NCBI GenBank assembly: GCA_038532435.1 | Contig: JBCBAP010000007.1 | Span: forward strand, 1-64,000 | Source: JBCBAP01 sp038532435 | GTDB taxonomy: Bacteria > Pseudomonadota > Alphaproteobacteria > Rhodobacterales > Rhodobacteraceae | DNA length: 64,000 nt | Reading direction: 5' to 3' | Notes under the pieces: generated by a model | Databases searched by the model: none | What the model saw: the letters and a program-made list of their open reading frames with translations, nothing else | Told to the model about the DNA's origin: nothing | Shown: piece by piece, positions 17,039 through 27,384 of the stretch | How positions within the stretch are numbered: the first letter of the stretch is position 1 | Layout of the letters: every line of letters begins with the position of its first letter | Made by a program: the position numbers and the translations under genes

Positions 17039-17039
17039 C

Positions 17040-20000
17040 TCAGGCCTTTCCCTTGCCGTCGTCCGGTTTCTTCTTTGCCGCCTCCGCCCGCGCGATCTCA
17101 GAGGTTGCGCGGGTCATGTCGGAGGCGTTACGGAAGATGTCGGACTTCGCCACGTTCGACCCGTCGATGCCGATCTCCTTCATCAGATTGTCGACGAAGG
17201 GTGCCTGCACCCGGTAGCGCAAGGCGGAGTTCATCACCTCGTCCGTGGGCGAGCCGCCACCTCCGCCACCCCCGCCCGAGCCGTTCACCTGATCCCCGTT
17301 CGCCCAGTCGAGGCCCTGGGTGCCGGATCCGCCGAGCTGCATGATCTTGATGTCGGACACTTTTTCCAGCGGCTTTGCGGATGCGCTCACGATGCCCTCG
17401 ACATGCTCCAGCATCTTGCGTTTGAAAAGCGAGTGACGCGCCTCGTCCGTGAGGACGTTTTCCGCCTCGTTGATGAGCTTTGCGGCCTCGGCCTCCACCG
17501 CGGCGCGGATCCGCTCGGCTTCCGCGGCGATACGCTTTTCCTCCGCAGCCTTCTCGGCCATGACCACATCGACGGATTTGCGGCGGGCGGCCTCCTCGGT
17601 GGCCTGGGCGGTTTTGACTCGCTCCGCCGCCTCGGCCGCGCGGGCGCGCGCCTCGTCAGCCTCCGCGGCTGCCGCGCTCTCATCAAGGGACTTTTTGTAG
17701 AGCTCGATGGCCTTTTCCATCGAGGCTTCCTCGACCGCCCGTTCGCGCGCGATCTCAAGCTTGCGCCGTTCGGTCTGGTGTCCGATCCGGGCATCGTCGA
17801 GCCCCCGTTCGGAGGCGATCTGCGCCCGCTCCACCTCCTCCTGAGAGGCGATCTCCGCCTCGCGGAGGGCCTGGACGCGGGCGATCTCGAGCTGTTCGAG
17901 CGCCTTTTTGCGCTCGATCTTGACCGTGTCAATGTCCTGTTCGGCACGGATGCGTTCCGCATCCACCGTCTTCTCCTTGGCCACGCGGGCCGCCTCGATG
18001 GCCTCGTCCGCGGCGATCTGGGCCGCGTCGAGCGCCCTGTTCCGCGCGATCTCCAGATTGCGGACGGTCTCGTCGCGGGCGATCTTTTCCGCGCTCGTCT
18101 GCTGCTCCTTTTCGATACGCAGTTGTTCAACAAGCCTGCGGGAGGAGATCTCCGCGCTCTCGATGGCCTCGTTGCGCTCGATCTCCCGGGCGCGGATCTC
18201 GGAGGTTTTGGCGATGGCCGCACTCTCCACCATCCGGTCGCGACTGATCTCACGCTCGCGCATGTCCTGTTCGTAGGCGATGCGTTCGGCGGCGAGCTTT
18301 TTCTCCCGGGCGATGCGGGCCGCCTCCGTCGCCTCGATCTTCGCGATCTCGGCGGTTTCGATGGCCTTGGCACGGTCCAGATCGCGGGCCTTGGTCGCCT
18401 CCTCCGTCTCGATGCGCTTGACTGCGAGGGCGGCCTCCTGCGCGATCCGGGCGGCTTCAACGGCCTCGCGGGACGCCACATCCGCCTCGTCGATGGCCTG
18501 GTTGCGCTGGATCTCGAGCTCCCGTGTTTCCTTCTCGAACGCGATCCGTTCCGCGGCGGTCGCCTTTTCCTGGGCGATGCGGCGGGCCTCGGTGGCCTCC
18601 TTGGCGGCGATCTCCGCTGCCTGAAGGGCTGCGTTGCGGGCAACCTCCCGCTCGTCGGTGACCTCCCGCGCCTCGATCCGCTCCAGACTGATCTGCCGGT
18701 CCTGGGCGATACGGGCCTTTTCGACCGCCTCGCGGGACGCGATCTCCGCCTCATCGACGGCCTGATTGCGCGCGATCTCGAGCGCGCGGACACGCTCCTC
18801 CTGCGCAATCCGGATCTTGTCCGTGGCCTCGCGGGCGTCGATCTGTGCTTCCTCCAGCACCCGCTGACGCTCGATCTCCAGCGCACGGGTCGCCTGCTCC
18901 GCCGCGATCCGCTCCGCGCTCAGCGCCTTTTCACGCGCAATGCGAGCAGCTTCCGTCGCCTGCTGGGAGGCGATCTCCGCCTCATCGAGCGCTTTCTGTC
19001 GTTCGATCTCCAGCGACCGGGTCGCCTTGTCGGACGCGATACGCTCCGCATTCACGGTGGTTTCCTGGGCGATGCGCAGCTTCTCCGATGCCTCCCGGGA
19101 TGCGATCTCGGCTTCCTGAACCGCGAGGTTGCGGGCGATTTCCTTTTCGCGGGTCGACTGTTCGAGCGCGATCCGCGCCTCGGTCACAGCGCGTTCCTGG
19201 GCAATCCGGGCCCGTTCGACCACCTCGCGGGCGGAAATGTCGGCCTCGTCGACAACCCTCTGGCGCTCGATCTCCTTTGACTGGGTGTCCTGCTCCTTGG
19301 CGATGCGGGCTTCGGTAACCGCACGCTCCTGCGCGATACGGGCCTTCTCGATGGTCTCCTTCGCAGCGATATCCGCCGCGTCGGTCTCCTGCTGGGTGCG
19401 GATACGCTCCTCGGTCAGGACCTTCTCCTGCGCGATCCGCGCTTTCTCGATCGTCTCGCGGGTTGCAATCTCCGCCTCGTCGATCACCCGACCCCGCTCG
19501 ATCTCCTGCTGACGGATGTCCCTTTCGGAGGCGATCCGCGCCTCGGAGATCTGGCGATCGTTGGTGATCCGGGCGGTCTCGATGGCCTCCTTGGACAGCA
19601 AGGCCGCCTGCTCCGCCTCCTTCTCCCGCTCCGCCCGTTCGCGGACCAGTTCGGCACGCTGCTGGGCGCGGCGGAACTCAATCTCGCGCTCCTGCTCCAG
19701 CCGTGCTTCCTCGGACTGCTTCTCGATTTCGAGCGACTCTTTCTCCGCCTCCAGATTGCGGGTGCGGATCTTTATCATCGCATCCTGCTCGATGTCGTTG
19801 CGCAGTTTCCGCCGGGCTTCGATATCGTGGATGACGGTCGTGAGGCCTTCGGCGTCGAAGCGGTTGGAGGGATTGAAGAACTGGATGTCGGTCTGGTCGA
19901 TATCCGTAATCGCGACGCTCTCAAGCTCCAGCCCGTTTTTATCGAGCCCCGCCTGCGCCGCCGCGAGCACACGATCCACGTAGGTGTGCCGGCTCTCGTG

Positions 20001-20453
20001 CAGCTCCTCCATCGTCATTTCCGACGCAACCGTGCGGAGCGCAGAGACGAACTTGCCTTCCAGAAGCGCGTGGATCCGTTCGGGCTCCAGCGTGCGGCGG
20101 CCGAGCGTCGCCGCGGCGAGGCTCACCGCATCCTTGGTCTGCTTGACCCGCACATAGAACTCCGCATCCACATCGATGCGCAGCCGGTCCTTGGTGATCA
20201 GCGCCTCCTCCTTCTCCCGCGTCACGGCGAGCTGGAGCGAGTTCATATTGACCGGCGTGATGTCATGGATGATCGGCCAGACGAACGCGCCGCCGTCGAT
20301 CACCACCCGCTCGCCCAGGAAACCGGTCCGCACGAACGCGACTTCCTTCGTCGAGCGGCGGTAGAGCCAGTACATCACCCAGTAGGTGATGAAGATCACG
20401 ATGACCGCGACGATCAGCCAGAGGATCAGTTGTCCGATGAGTTGGCCGGTCAT
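17040..20453 (-). CDS. Giant flotillin-like SPFH protein with hendecad coiled coil
   Basis: 1137 residues. A single N-terminal membrane segment (about 5-31) is followed by an SPFH/band-7 domain (about 40-215, including LRIDVDAEFYVRVK and NGLELESVAITDID). Residues 216-294 are mixed charged coil. Residues 295-910 are 56 contiguous 11-residue units with an Ile or Val at position 2 and a consensus like EIAxxxAxxxA. A second Ala/Glu coil (911-1000), a Gly run and a basic tail (KKKPDDGKGKA) end the protein. Ordinary flotillins of the YqiK type are about half this length. It should form a membrane scaffold or a long rod, possibly organising the neighbouring transporter or Mo-hydroxylase (inference). 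Starts ATG 20453. Confidence 0.9.
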   Translation of the reverse strand: MTGQLIGQLILWLIVAVIVIFITYWVMYWLYRRSTKEVAFVRTGFLGERVVIDGGAFVWPIIHDITPVNMNSLQLAVTREKEEALITKDRLRIDVDAEFYVRVKQTKDAVSLAAATLGRRTLEPERIHALLEGKFVSALRTVASEMTMEELHESRHTYVDRVLAAAQAGLDKNGLELESVAITDIDQTDIQFFNPSNRFDAEGLTTVIHDIEARRKLRNDIEQDAMIKIRTRNLEAEKESLEIEKQSEEARLEQEREIEFRRAQQRAELVRERAEREKEAEQAALLSKEAIETARITNDRQISEARIASERDIRQQEIERGRVIDEAEIATRETIEKARIAQEKVLTEERIRTQQETDAADIAAKETIEKARIAQERAVTEARIAKEQDTQSKEIERQRVVDEADISAREVVERARIAQERAVTEARIALEQSTREKEIARNLAVQEAEIASREASEKLRIAQETTVNAERIASDKATRSLEIERQKALDEAEIASQQATEAARIAREKALSAERIAAEQATRALEIERQRVLEEAQIDAREATDKIRIAQEERVRALEIARNQAVDEAEIASREAVEKARIAQDRQISLERIEAREVTDEREVARNAALQAAEIAAKEATEARRIAQEKATAAERIAFEKETRELEIQRNQAIDEADVASREAVEAARIAQEAALAVKRIETEEATKARDLDRAKAIETAEIAKIEATEAARIAREKKLAAERIAYEQDMREREISRDRMVESAAIAKTSEIRAREIERNEAIESAEISSRRLVEQLRIEKEQQTSAEKIARDETVRNLEIARNRALDAAQIAADEAIEAARVAKEKTVDAERIRAEQDIDTVKIERKKALEQLEIARVQALREAEIASQEEVERAQIASERGLDDARIGHQTERRKLEIARERAVEEASMEKAIELYKKSLDESAAAAEADEARARAAEAAERVKTAQATEEAARRKSVDVVMAEKAAEEKRIAAEAERIRAAVEAEAAKLINEAENVLTDEARHSLFKRKMLEHVEGIVSASAKPLEKVSDIKIMQLGGSGTQGLDWANGDQVNGSGGGGGGGGSPTDEVMNSALRYRVQAPFVDNLMKEIGIDGSNVAKSDIFRNASDMTRATSEIARAEAAKKKPDDGKGKA
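17724..19571 (-). repeat. Coding hendecad repeat array (56 x 33 bp)
   Basis: Codes for flotillin residues 295-910. Each 33-bp unit encodes 11 residues; units tend to cycle in blocks of four (E-I-E-R type, E-I-A-S type, R-I-A-Q type, R-I-A type), giving a 132-bp superperiod. No insertion breaks the 11-residue register over the whole array by my hand alignment. Confidence 0.85.
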
Positions 20454-20465
20454 GGATAGCCTCCC

Positions 20466-21290
20466 TTAACGCCCGATCCGCTTGAACTTGCGGGTCTGTT
20501 CGGTGAGCGCGACCTCTGTCGGCAGCCGCTCCATTGAGGAGGCGCCGTAGAAGCCGTGACAGTTCTTGGTGTTCTTGAGCACGAACTCGGCATCCTCGGG
20601 CATGGCGACGGGGCCGCCATGAACGAGGATGACGGCGTCCGGATTGACCTCGAGCGCCGCAGCCGCCCAGCGGTCCGTCAACTCCGGCGACTGTTCCAGC
20701 GTCACGGCGGTGTCCGCACCGATTGAGCCACCGGTCGTAAGGCCCAGATGCACCACTATGATATCGGCCCCCGCCTTCGCCATCGCCGCCGCATCCGCCT
20801 CGCTGAAGACGTAAGGCGTGGTCAGCATGTCCTTCTCTGCGGCCATCTCGATCATGTCGATCTCGAGCTGGTAGGACATGCCGGTCTCTTCCAGGTTCTG
20901 GCGGAATGTGCCGTCGATGAGGCCAACGGTGGGGAAGTTCTGCACGCCCGAGAAACCCGCCGCCTTCACCTCGTCGAGGAACTTGTCCATGAGCCGGAAC
21001 GGATCGGAGGCGCAGACACCCGCGAGAACGGGAGTGTTCTTGACCACCGGCAGGACCTCTCCCGCCATTTCCATGACCACGCCGTTCGCGTCGCCATAGG
21101 GCATCAGACCGGCGAGAGAACCGCGCCCGGCCATCCGGTAGCGCCCGGAATTGTAGATGACGATGAGGTCGATACCGCCCGCTTCCTCGCACTTTGCACT
21201 CAGCCCTGTGCCCGCACCACCGCCGACAATCGGTTCGCCCCGGGCCACCATGTCCCTGTACTTCTTCATCAATTCGGAACGATCGAACAT
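20466..21290 (-). CDS. Phosphoenolpyruvate hydrolase family TIM barrel (Tm-1 C-domain-like)
   Basis: 274 residues resembling the PEP-hydrolase-like family (PF09370) TIM barrel: [40 protein letters not shown] is its hallmark N-terminus, with [10 protein letters not shown] and [14 protein letters not shown] downstream. The same fold forms the C-terminal part of the plant Tm-1 virus-resistance protein, whose N-terminal UPF0261 part is here fused to the neighbouring LivF. Biochemical activity in bacteria is not well established. ATG at 21290; it follows the LivF fusion by 9 bp. Confidence 0.85.
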   Translation of the reverse strand: MFDRSELMKKYRDMVARGEPIVGGGAGTGLSAKCEEAGGIDLIVIYNSGRYRMAGRGSLAGLMPYGDANGVVMEMAGEVLPVVKNTPVLAGVCASDPFRLMDKFLDEVKAAGFSGVQNFPTVGLIDGTFRQNLEETGMSYQLEIDMIEMAAEKDMLTTPYVFSEADAAAMAKAGADIIVVHLGLTTGGSIGADTAVTLEQSPELTDRWAAAALEVNPDAVILVHGGPVAMPEDAEFVLKNTKNCHGFYGASSMERLPTEVALTEQTRKFKRIGR

Positions 21291-21299
21291 GGAAACTCC

Positions 21300-23453
21300 T
21301 CAAGCAGTGCGCCGCGGCGCGGCGTTGAAGGACCGGAAGGTCGAGATCACGAGGGCCGCGAACTCCGGATCATTGATGTTGTGGGGTGTGCGGATGAGCT
21401 GGCGCGTGGTCGAGGTGCGCACGGTCTCCTCCAGCGCCTTGAAAAGCGCTGTGTCCGCTGCGGGGTCGTGGAACGCCATGCCGGGCGCGTCGAGCATGCT
21501 GACGCCGCCCTCGGGCAGGAAGAACCGCACCGGGCCGGTCATCTGGTTCAGCCGCTCGCCGATCCAGCGGCCCATCCGGTCGTTTTCCTCCGCCGTGGTC
21601 CGCATCAGTGTGACCTGCGGATTGTGCTCGTAGAAGAGCCGCCCCGCATACCGTTCCGGCACCGTATCCGGCGGTCCGAAGTTGACCATGTCGAGCGCGC
21701 CGCAGGACCCGATGTAGGGAAGGCCCGCGCGGATGGAGGCGCCGAACCGGTCCTCGGTCGCCGCGAATACCCCGCCCATCAGGAGGTCGCACACCTCCGT
21801 GGTGGTGAGGTCGAGGACCGCGGAAAGCATGCCTGAGTCGAGCAGCTTCTCCATGGACCGGCCGCCAACGCCCGTGGCGTGGAAGACGAGGCAGTCATAG
21901 TCTTTTTCGAGCGCGGCAGTGACCTGCTGCACGCACGGCGTTGTTACGCCAAACATCGTGAGACCGACCGCCGGGCGATCCTGAATTGGTGCCTTCGGGC
22001 GCATGCGCGCCGTGACCATGCCCGCGAGCGCCTGCGCGCCGTTGCCGAGCACCTCCCGTGTGATCGAGTTGATCCCCTGCACGTCAGCGACGGAGTGCAG
22101 CATCAGCATGTCGGACGGGCCCACATACTTCTCCACATCGCTGGAGGCGACCGTGGAGATCATCACCTTGGGTACGCCGACGGGCAGCACCCGCATCGCG
22201 GGGGTGGCAAGGGCTGTCCCGCCGGAGCCACCGGCGGAGATGATCCCGGCGACGTTGCCCTGTGCGGCCATCCAGCGCTCGAAAGCGAGGGTCATGCCTG
22301 CAACGGCCGTTCCCCGGTCGCCTGTGAACACACCGGACGTGCCCCGCGGGTGGAATGCCGCGATCGCATGGGGCGGGATGTCCGCACCCGACGGCTTGCC
22401 AGAGGTGGAGAGGTCCACGAGGCTCGCCGTCACCCCCTCCCCCTTCAGCAGATCGCGGATGAAGCGGAGCTCTTCGCCCTTGGTGTCGAGCGTGCCGGCC
22501 ACCAGCACCCGGGTGCCCGGCCCTTGGGAGGTGAGCGGGCGCACGGGCTCCGACCGACCGTTGGCGGCTTCGGTCACGGTCCGGGCCGCCTGTTCGATCA
22601 CATGGACGGGAACAGGCTGGGACCAGCGGGTGGGAACGGTGGGGTTGGAGACGTAGATTTTCGCCGGTGCGGCCTGCGGTGCCGCCTCCGTCTCAGTCCG
22701 GTCCTCCTCAACCGCGTCCGTGTCGTCGTGGGCGTGGCGCCCGACACCAAGAAGCGCCTGCTGAAGGTCCCGGTCCGCTGCCAGCATACCACTGTCCATC
22801 CGGCGGTTGATCTTCCCGTTGACCATGATGGCCACGTCTTCGGCCACGGCGCACGCAACGCCGATATTCTGCTCGATGACGAGGACGTCGATGTCGCCTT
22901 CCCGCCCGAGCCTGACGAGCATCTCGGCCACCTGGTTGACGATGACGGGGGCGAGGCCCTCGGTCGGCTCGTCCATCACCAGCAGTCTGGGGTTGAGCAA
23001 GAGCGCGCGGGAAATGGCGAGCATCTGCTGCTCCCCACCAGACAGGGCGCCGCCACCGTTCGACCGCCGCTCCGCAAGGCGCGGGAACGTGGAGTAGATC
23101 CGCTCGACGGTCCAGGGCCCGCCGCGTTTGGCAACCAGTTTCAGGTGTTCATCCACTGTGAGCGACCGCCAGAGCCGTCGCCCCTGGGGCACGTAGCCGA
23201 TGCCGAGGCGGGCGATCTCCGCGGGGCTCTTTCCCGCCAGGCTCTGTCCGCGAAAACTGATGGAGCCGGAGGCGGTGGGTTCAAGCCCCATGATCGCCTT
23301 GCAAAGCGTCGTCTTGCCCATGCCGTTCCGGCCTACGACGCTCAGCACGCCATGGTCCAGCGTGAGTGTCACACCTTGCAGGGCGTGGCTCTGGCCATAA
23401 AAGACGTTGAGGTCGCGGACCTCAAGCGTGGGGGCTCCGCTGCGCTCAACCAT
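21300..23453 (-). CDS. LivF-type ABC ATPase fused to Tm-1-like (UPF0261) domain
   Basis: 717 residues. Residues 8-236 are a complete LivF-like ATPase: Walker [10 protein letters not shown] (41-49), signature LSGGEQQ (137-143), Walker [12 protein letters not shown] (157-167). A charged linker (237-312) leads into residues 314-717, a UPF0261/Tm-1-like ATP-binding domain beginning [20 protein letters not shown], with [32 protein letters not shown] and [12 protein letters not shown]. The first domain would power the LivHM permease; the second may sense or act on the imported compound (inference). Start overlaps the livG stop by 8 nt. Confidence 0.9.
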   Translation of the reverse strand: MVERSGAPTLEVRDLNVFYGQSHALQGVTLTLDHGVLSVVGRNGMGKTTLCKAIMGLEPTASGSISFRGQSLAGKSPAEIARLGIGYVPQGRRLWRSLTVDEHLKLVAKRGGPWTVERIYSTFPRLAERRSNGGGALSGGEQQMLAISRALLLNPRLLVMDEPTEGLAPVIVNQVAEMLVRLGREGDIDVLVIEQNIGVACAVAEDVAIMVNGKINRRMDSGMLAADRDLQQALLGVGRHAHDDTDAVEEDRTETEAAPQAAPAKIYVSNPTVPTRWSQPVPVHVIEQAARTVTEAANGRSEPVRPLTSQGPGTRVLVAGTLDTKGEELRFIRDLLKGEGVTASLVDLSTSGKPSGADIPPHAIAAFHPRGTSGVFTGDRGTAVAGMTLAFERWMAAQGNVAGIISAGGSGGTALATPAMRVLPVGVPKVMISTVASSDVEKYVGPSDMLMLHSVADVQGINSITREVLGNGAQALAGMVTARMRPKAPIQDRPAVGLTMFGVTTPCVQQVTAALEKDYDCLVFHATGVGGRSMEKLLDSGMLSAVLDLTTTEVCDLLMGGVFAATEDRFGASIRAGLPYIGSCGALDMVNFGPPDTVPERYAGRLFYEHNPQVTLMRTTAEENDRMGRWIGERLNQMTGPVRFFLPEGGVSMLDAPGMAFHDPAADTALFKALEETVRTSTTRQLIRTPHNINDPEFAALVISTFRSFNAAPRRTA

Positions 23454-24249
23454 GGCCGAGGCTGTCCTCCCCGCCGAGATAGAGCGCCTGCACTTCCGGA
23501 TCGTCCTCGATCTCCGCCGGTTTGCCCTCTTTGAAGATGCGCCCGTTGTGCATCATCGTGACGGACTCGCTCACACGCAGGGCGACATCCATATCGTGCT
23601 CGATGATGATGTAGCCCATGTGCCCGGGCAGCCCGGTCAGGATCTCGATCAGCTCCCGACGCTCCGTCGGGCTGAGGCCCGCAGCGGGCTCATCGAACAG
23701 GATGAAACGGGGCGCGCCGGAGAGTGCCATGGCAATCTCAAGCTGTCGCTGCTGGCCGTAGCTGAGCTCCGCCACCAGCGTGTCGCGCACGTCGTCGAGA
23801 TGCACCATGTGCACCAGATCCTCCGCCGCGGCCATCAGCGCGTCGTTGCGACGGGCGCGCAAGAACGAATAGCGCTTCCGGCTCACGCCAACGCAGGCGA
23901 GGTAGAGATTGTCGAGCACCGACAGCCCGGTGAACAGGAGTGAAATCTGGTAGGTCCGCCGGAGCCCCCTCCGGATCCGCTCCTGCGCGGGAAACTCGGT
24001 GACATCCTCGCCGAAGAACCGGATCGTGCCCTCGGTGGGCAGGAAGTCCCCGGTGATGCAGTTGAAGAGCGTCGTCTTGCCCGCCCCATTGGAGCCGAGC
24101 ACCGCCCGCCGCTCCCCCGGCCGCACGGACAGGGTGATGTCGGCCATGGCTGCGAGGGCACCGAAATACTTGCTCACCCCCCGCAGCTCCAGCGCGTTGT
24201 CCGTGCCGGAGGCGTTCATGCGGTCGGTGATCGAAACCGGTGCGTTCAT
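23446..24249 (-). CDS. Branched-chain-type ABC transporter ATPase (LivG-like)
   Basis: 267 residues with Walker [10 protein letters not shown], signature [12 protein letters not shown], Walker [13 protein letters not shown] and H-loop IIIEHDMD, all as in LivG. It pairs with the LivF-Tm-1 fusion to drive the LivH-LivM permease. ATG at 24249 overlaps the livM stop (ATGA). The binding protein of this system is probably the product of 30114-31373. Confidence 0.93.
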   Translation of the reverse strand: MNAPVSITDRMNASGTDNALELRGVSKYFGALAAMADITLSVRPGERRAVLGSNGAGKTTLFNCITGDFLPTEGTIRFFGEDVTEFPAQERIRRGLRRTYQISLLFTGLSVLDNLYLACVGVSRKRYSFLRARRNDALMAAAEDLVHMVHLDDVRDTLVAELSYGQQRQLEIAMALSGAPRFILFDEPAAGLSPTERRELIEILTGLPGHMGYIIIEHDMDVALRVSESVTMMHNGRIFKEGKPAEIEDDPEVQALYLGGEDSLGHG

Positions 24250-25286
24250 GACCGATCCCCCGTGAGCGGGTCCTTACCCCGGTTTTCCTGCCAGCGGTCC
24301 CACAGGCCGAGGATCCCGTCCGGGGACCAGAAGACGATGACAAGGAAGCTCAAACCGATCAGAAGCTGGAACCGGTCTCCGCTCAGCCCTAGCGCGATCA
24401 GCACGTCGATGGCGAAGGTCTTGAGGAGCACGTAGATAAACGCGCCGATGAAGGGGCCGATGGGCCGCCGCATGCCGCCGATGACCGCGATGACAAGAAT
24501 GTCGATGACCGGCCCGATCCCCGCGGTCCCCGGGGAGATCTGCGCTGATTGCCAGGTCAGCAGGATCCCCCCGATGGCCGCGATGACGGAGGCGAAGGTA
24601 TAGGCTGCGATCCGGTGTGCGTTCACGTTGAACCCAAGCGCCGCCATGCGGCGCGGGTTGTCCCGAACACCCTGCAGCGCGAGGCCGAACGGTGCCCGGC
24701 TGACATAAAGAACCACCAGAAAGCTCAGCACCGCCCAGAAAAGCGTGAGGTAGTAGAACGCGGTCGCGCCGCGCCAGTCCACGCCAAAGAGCTGGGGCGG
24801 AAGCACGCCGTTGAACCCGGAGAACCCGTTGAAGATCACATAATTCTGCCGGGTGAAGTAGAAGAAGGCAGACGCGATGGCGAGCGTGATCATGATCGTG
24901 TAGATCCCGTCTGTCCGGACCGCGAGCGCACCGACGATGGTGCCGAACAGGGCCGCGATCATGATCGCGAGCGGGATGTTGATGTACCAGGGCCAGCCCA
25001 TGGAGATGTCGATGGCCGAACTGCCCAGGATCGCGACCATGTAGCCCGCGAGCCCGGCAATGGTCATCTGGACCAGGCTTACCATCCCGCCATAGCCCGC
25101 GAGGAACATCAGGCTGAGCGCGATCATGCCGAGGATGAAGGTCCAGCCGAAAATCTGGAAGAGCGTGAAGTCCGACGCGAAGGCCGGCATGATCAGGAGC
25201 AGGACGGCCAGCACCCAGTAGGATGGCGGGACACGTTCCACCAGTGTACCGCCGCGCTCCTTCGGGCGTTCCTCCACCAGCGCCAT
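24246..25286 (-). CDS. Branched-chain-type ABC transporter permease (LivM-like)
   Basis: 346-residue inner-membrane permease with many hydrophobic segments and the family motifs YGGMVSLVQMTIAGLAGYMVA and FGLALQGVRDNPRRMAALGFNV (the EAA-like coupling loop). Start taken at 25286 (MALVEERPKERGG) because GGGAGGTC sits seven bases upstream and the codon falls one base after the livH stop; a TTG five codons earlier overlaps livH. Confidence 0.92.
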   Translation of the reverse strand: MALVEERPKERGGTLVERVPPSYWVLAVLLLIMPAFASDFTLFQIFGWTFILGMIALSLMFLAGYGGMVSLVQMTIAGLAGYMVAILGSSAIDISMGWPWYINIPLAIMIAALFGTIVGALAVRTDGIYTIMITLAIASAFFYFTRQNYVIFNGFSGFNGVLPPQLFGVDWRGATAFYYLTLFWAVLSFLVVLYVSRAPFGLALQGVRDNPRRMAALGFNVNAHRIAAYTFASVIAAIGGILLTWQSAQISPGTAGIGPVIDILVIAVIGGMRRPIGPFIGAFIYVLLKTFAIDVLIALGLSGDRFQLLIGLSFLVIVFWSPDGILGLWDRWQENRGKDPLTGDRS

Positions 25287-25287
25287 G

Positions 25288-26298
25288 TCAGGACCTCCCA
25301 AGCAGGCCCTGCGGGCGGAACGCCAGCACGAGCACCATGATCAGGAAGGTCAGAACGACCGCGTAGGTCGGGAAGTAGACGGAGCCGAACTGCTCCGCGA
25401 GGCCGATCAGCAGAGCACCGATCGCCGCCCCCGGGATCGACCCCATGCCGCCCACGATGACCACCACGAGGGAGGCAAGCAGGAACCGGATATCCTCCCC
25501 GGGCGCGACGGACTGGAATGTTCCTCCGACGACCCCGGCAATGCCCGCAAGCCCGGCGCCGAAGGCGAACACCCCCACGAAGACAAGCTGGATGCGCGCG
25601 CCGGTCGCGGACAGCATGTCCCGGTCGTCGACACCGGCGCGGATGAGCATGCCGATCTGCGTCCTGTTCAGAAGCAGCCACATGCCGATCCCGATGGCCA
25701 CCGCAGCGGCAAAGATCACGATCCGCACGAACGGATACTTCAGATAGACCAGATCACCGGAGCGTTTGACCGAGGACACGAGCCCTGTCTCGATGGGTCC
25801 GCTCAGCCAGCTTGGTGGTGTGATGTTGTAGAAGTCTCCGCCGAACCCCCACAGCATGAGATCGGCCATAACTATAGAAATGCCGATGGTGACGAGGGTC
25901 TGGCGCAGATCCTGCCCCTCCATCCGGCGAAAGACGAAGATCTGTAGAAGAACGCCCAGCGCACCGACGATGATGAATGCTGCCGGAAACGCGATCAGCC
26001 AGTACCCCGTCCAGGTCGCGAAATAGTATCCGATGTACCCGCCCAGCAGGTAGAGCGACCCGTGCGCAAGGTTCACGTTCCGCATCAGGCCGAAGATCAG
26101 GGTGAAGCCGCTCGCGACGAGGAAATAGAGCCCGCCCAGCGTGATCCCGTTGAAGAGCGCGTTGAGGAAGACCTTCTTCCGCCCGATGGCATCCACGAGC
26201 CATTCCGGCCAGATCGCGAAGGTCATCCACAGAAGGATGACGGCAACCGCAAGGAGGATCACGGTCCACACCGGATGCCGTTCGGCAAACCGTCTCAC
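25288..26298 (-). CDS. Branched-chain-type ABC transporter permease (LivH-like)
   Basis: 336-residue permease with the LivH hallmark GLYFLVASGFTLIFGLMRNVNLAHGSLYLLGGYIGY and the coupling loop IGMLIRAGVDDRDMLSATG; ends AFRPQGLLG, typical of the family. First gene of the long leftward transcription unit after the araC gene; a dyad at 26331-26346 lies 33 bp upstream. An N-terminal extra transmembrane segment precedes the core. Confidence 0.93.
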   Translation of the reverse strand: MRRFAERHPVWTVILLAVAVILLWMTFAIWPEWLVDAIGRKKVFLNALFNGITLGGLYFLVASGFTLIFGLMRNVNLAHGSLYLLGGYIGYYFATWTGYWLIAFPAAFIIVGALGVLLQIFVFRRMEGQDLRQTLVTIGISIVMADLMLWGFGGDFYNITPPSWLSGPIETGLVSSVKRSGDLVYLKYPFVRIVIFAAAVAIGIGMWLLLNRTQIGMLIRAGVDDRDMLSATGARIQLVFVGVFAFGAGLAGIAGVVGGTFQSVAPGEDIRFLLASLVVVIVGGMGSIPGAAIGALLIGLAEQFGSVYFPTYAVVLTFLIMVLVLAFRPQGLLGRS

Positions 26299-26330
26299 CG
26301 GTTCACCCGCACCAAGAATGCGAAACGGTC

Positions 26331-26346
26331 ACCGACATGCATCGGT
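26331..26346. promoter_or_regulatory. Palindromic site upstream of livH
   Basis: ACCGA-CATGCA-TCGGT, five-base perfect arms around a central CATGCA, 33 bp upstream of the livH start and within the 173-bp livH-araC gap. Candidate operator for the transport/catabolic operon; the binding protein is unknown. Confidence 0.4.
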
Positions 26347-26471
26347 CGAGGATCCTCCCTGAACGTGCCCGCCCCTCATTGGCCGGGAGCGTGGTGGGAT
26401 CACTCTAGGAATGGATGACCGAAAGCCGCGTACCTTTCCGTCTTCTCGGGTGGCCGATCATCGCCAAAAGG

Positions 26472-27299
26472 TCAGCTCACATGGGCGACCCGACGATAGT
26501 CGCTTGGCGGAATCCCGACGTTTGAGGTGAAGAAGCGGGTAAAGCTCGCCTGGCTGGAAAATCCGAGGTCATAGGCAATCTCCGTCACCGACTTCGGCGT
26601 GCTCATCAGGTCCTCGATTGCCTGCTCCGCGCGCAGGGTGTTGAGGTAGAGATTGGGGGTGATCCCCATCTGCTTCTTGAACAGCTTGAAGAAATGCGGA
26701 CGGCTGAGCCCCGCCTCCCGCGCAAGCCACTCCATCTCCACGGATTCGGTGAAGTTCTCCTGCATCAGGCGCAGCGACCGCCGCACCCTGAAATCGGTAA
26801 AGCGGCTGCGGGCCTCGAGGATCGGCGTCAACGTCGACAGACCCCGCCAGGACTGCTCGTAGCAAAGCCGCGTCGTTTCAAATAGATACCCATCGAAGAG
26901 ATCGGAGCTCGGCGTCTCCAACAGCATCGAGGTGAGCCGCATGACCCAGGACTGGATCTTCGGCGTCAGTTCGACGCGCTGCTGGCCGAAGCTGAGGGCG
27001 AAGTCGACGGACTGCCCCGCCTCCAGAAACCACATGGGCTTGATGTAAAGAACGAGGCACAGACAGGCCTCCTCCTGCGTGACCACATCGAAGCTGTGCG
27101 GCTCCCACGGGCTCACGGCCGCGGCCGTGCCCGTGTCGCAGCGCACGACCGTATCGCCGACGGAGACCTCGGCCTCGGAGCCGTCGATGTAGAAGATCAG
27201 GTGCCCTTCCCGGTGGGCATGGGTGATGATCGGTTTGTCCAACTGATAGAGTGCAGCACGTCCGAACGCGCCATGATGGACAGAGATCGCATCGCTCAT
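26472..27299 (-). CDS. AraC-family transcriptional regulator
   Basis: 275 residues. The N-terminal cupin-like sensor (ITHAHREGHLIFYIDGSEAEVSVGD) is followed by a C-terminal double helix-turn-helix: MEWLAREAGLSRPHFFKLFKKQMG and SVTEIAYDLGFSSQASFTRFFTSNVGIPPSDYR, the signature of AraC/XylS regulators. It stands between the aldehyde-dehydrogenase genes and the livHMGF operon on the same strand, and is the best candidate regulator of both. Upstream DNA has a GCGCAATAT direct repeat. Confidence 0.92.
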   Translation of the reverse strand: MSDAISVHHGAFGRAALYQLDKPIITHAHREGHLIFYIDGSEAEVSVGDTVVRCDTGTAAAVSPWEPHSFDVVTQEEACLCLVLYIKPMWFLEAGQSVDFALSFGQQRVELTPKIQSWVMRLTSMLLETPSSDLFDGYLFETTRLCYEQSWRGLSTLTPILEARSRFTDFRVRRSLRLMQENFTESVEMEWLAREAGLSRPHFFKLFKKQMGITPNLYLNTLRAEQAIEDLMSTPKSVTEIAYDLGFSSQASFTRFFTSNVGIPPSDYRRVAHVS

Positions 27300-27384
27300 C
27301 GCTTGTCCTCCCCTGAGGATGCGGGGCGTTTTGCTGAGTTTTTTGCCCCGTCAGGCGAACACTATCAGAAGCCGGGACGGCCCC

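Noticed and set aside
17403..19280. Long open frame (625 codons) opposite the flotillin gene
   Set aside because: Repetitive coding DNA keeps other frames free of stops; the product is a Leu/Asp/Arg-rich shadow with the same period and no domain.
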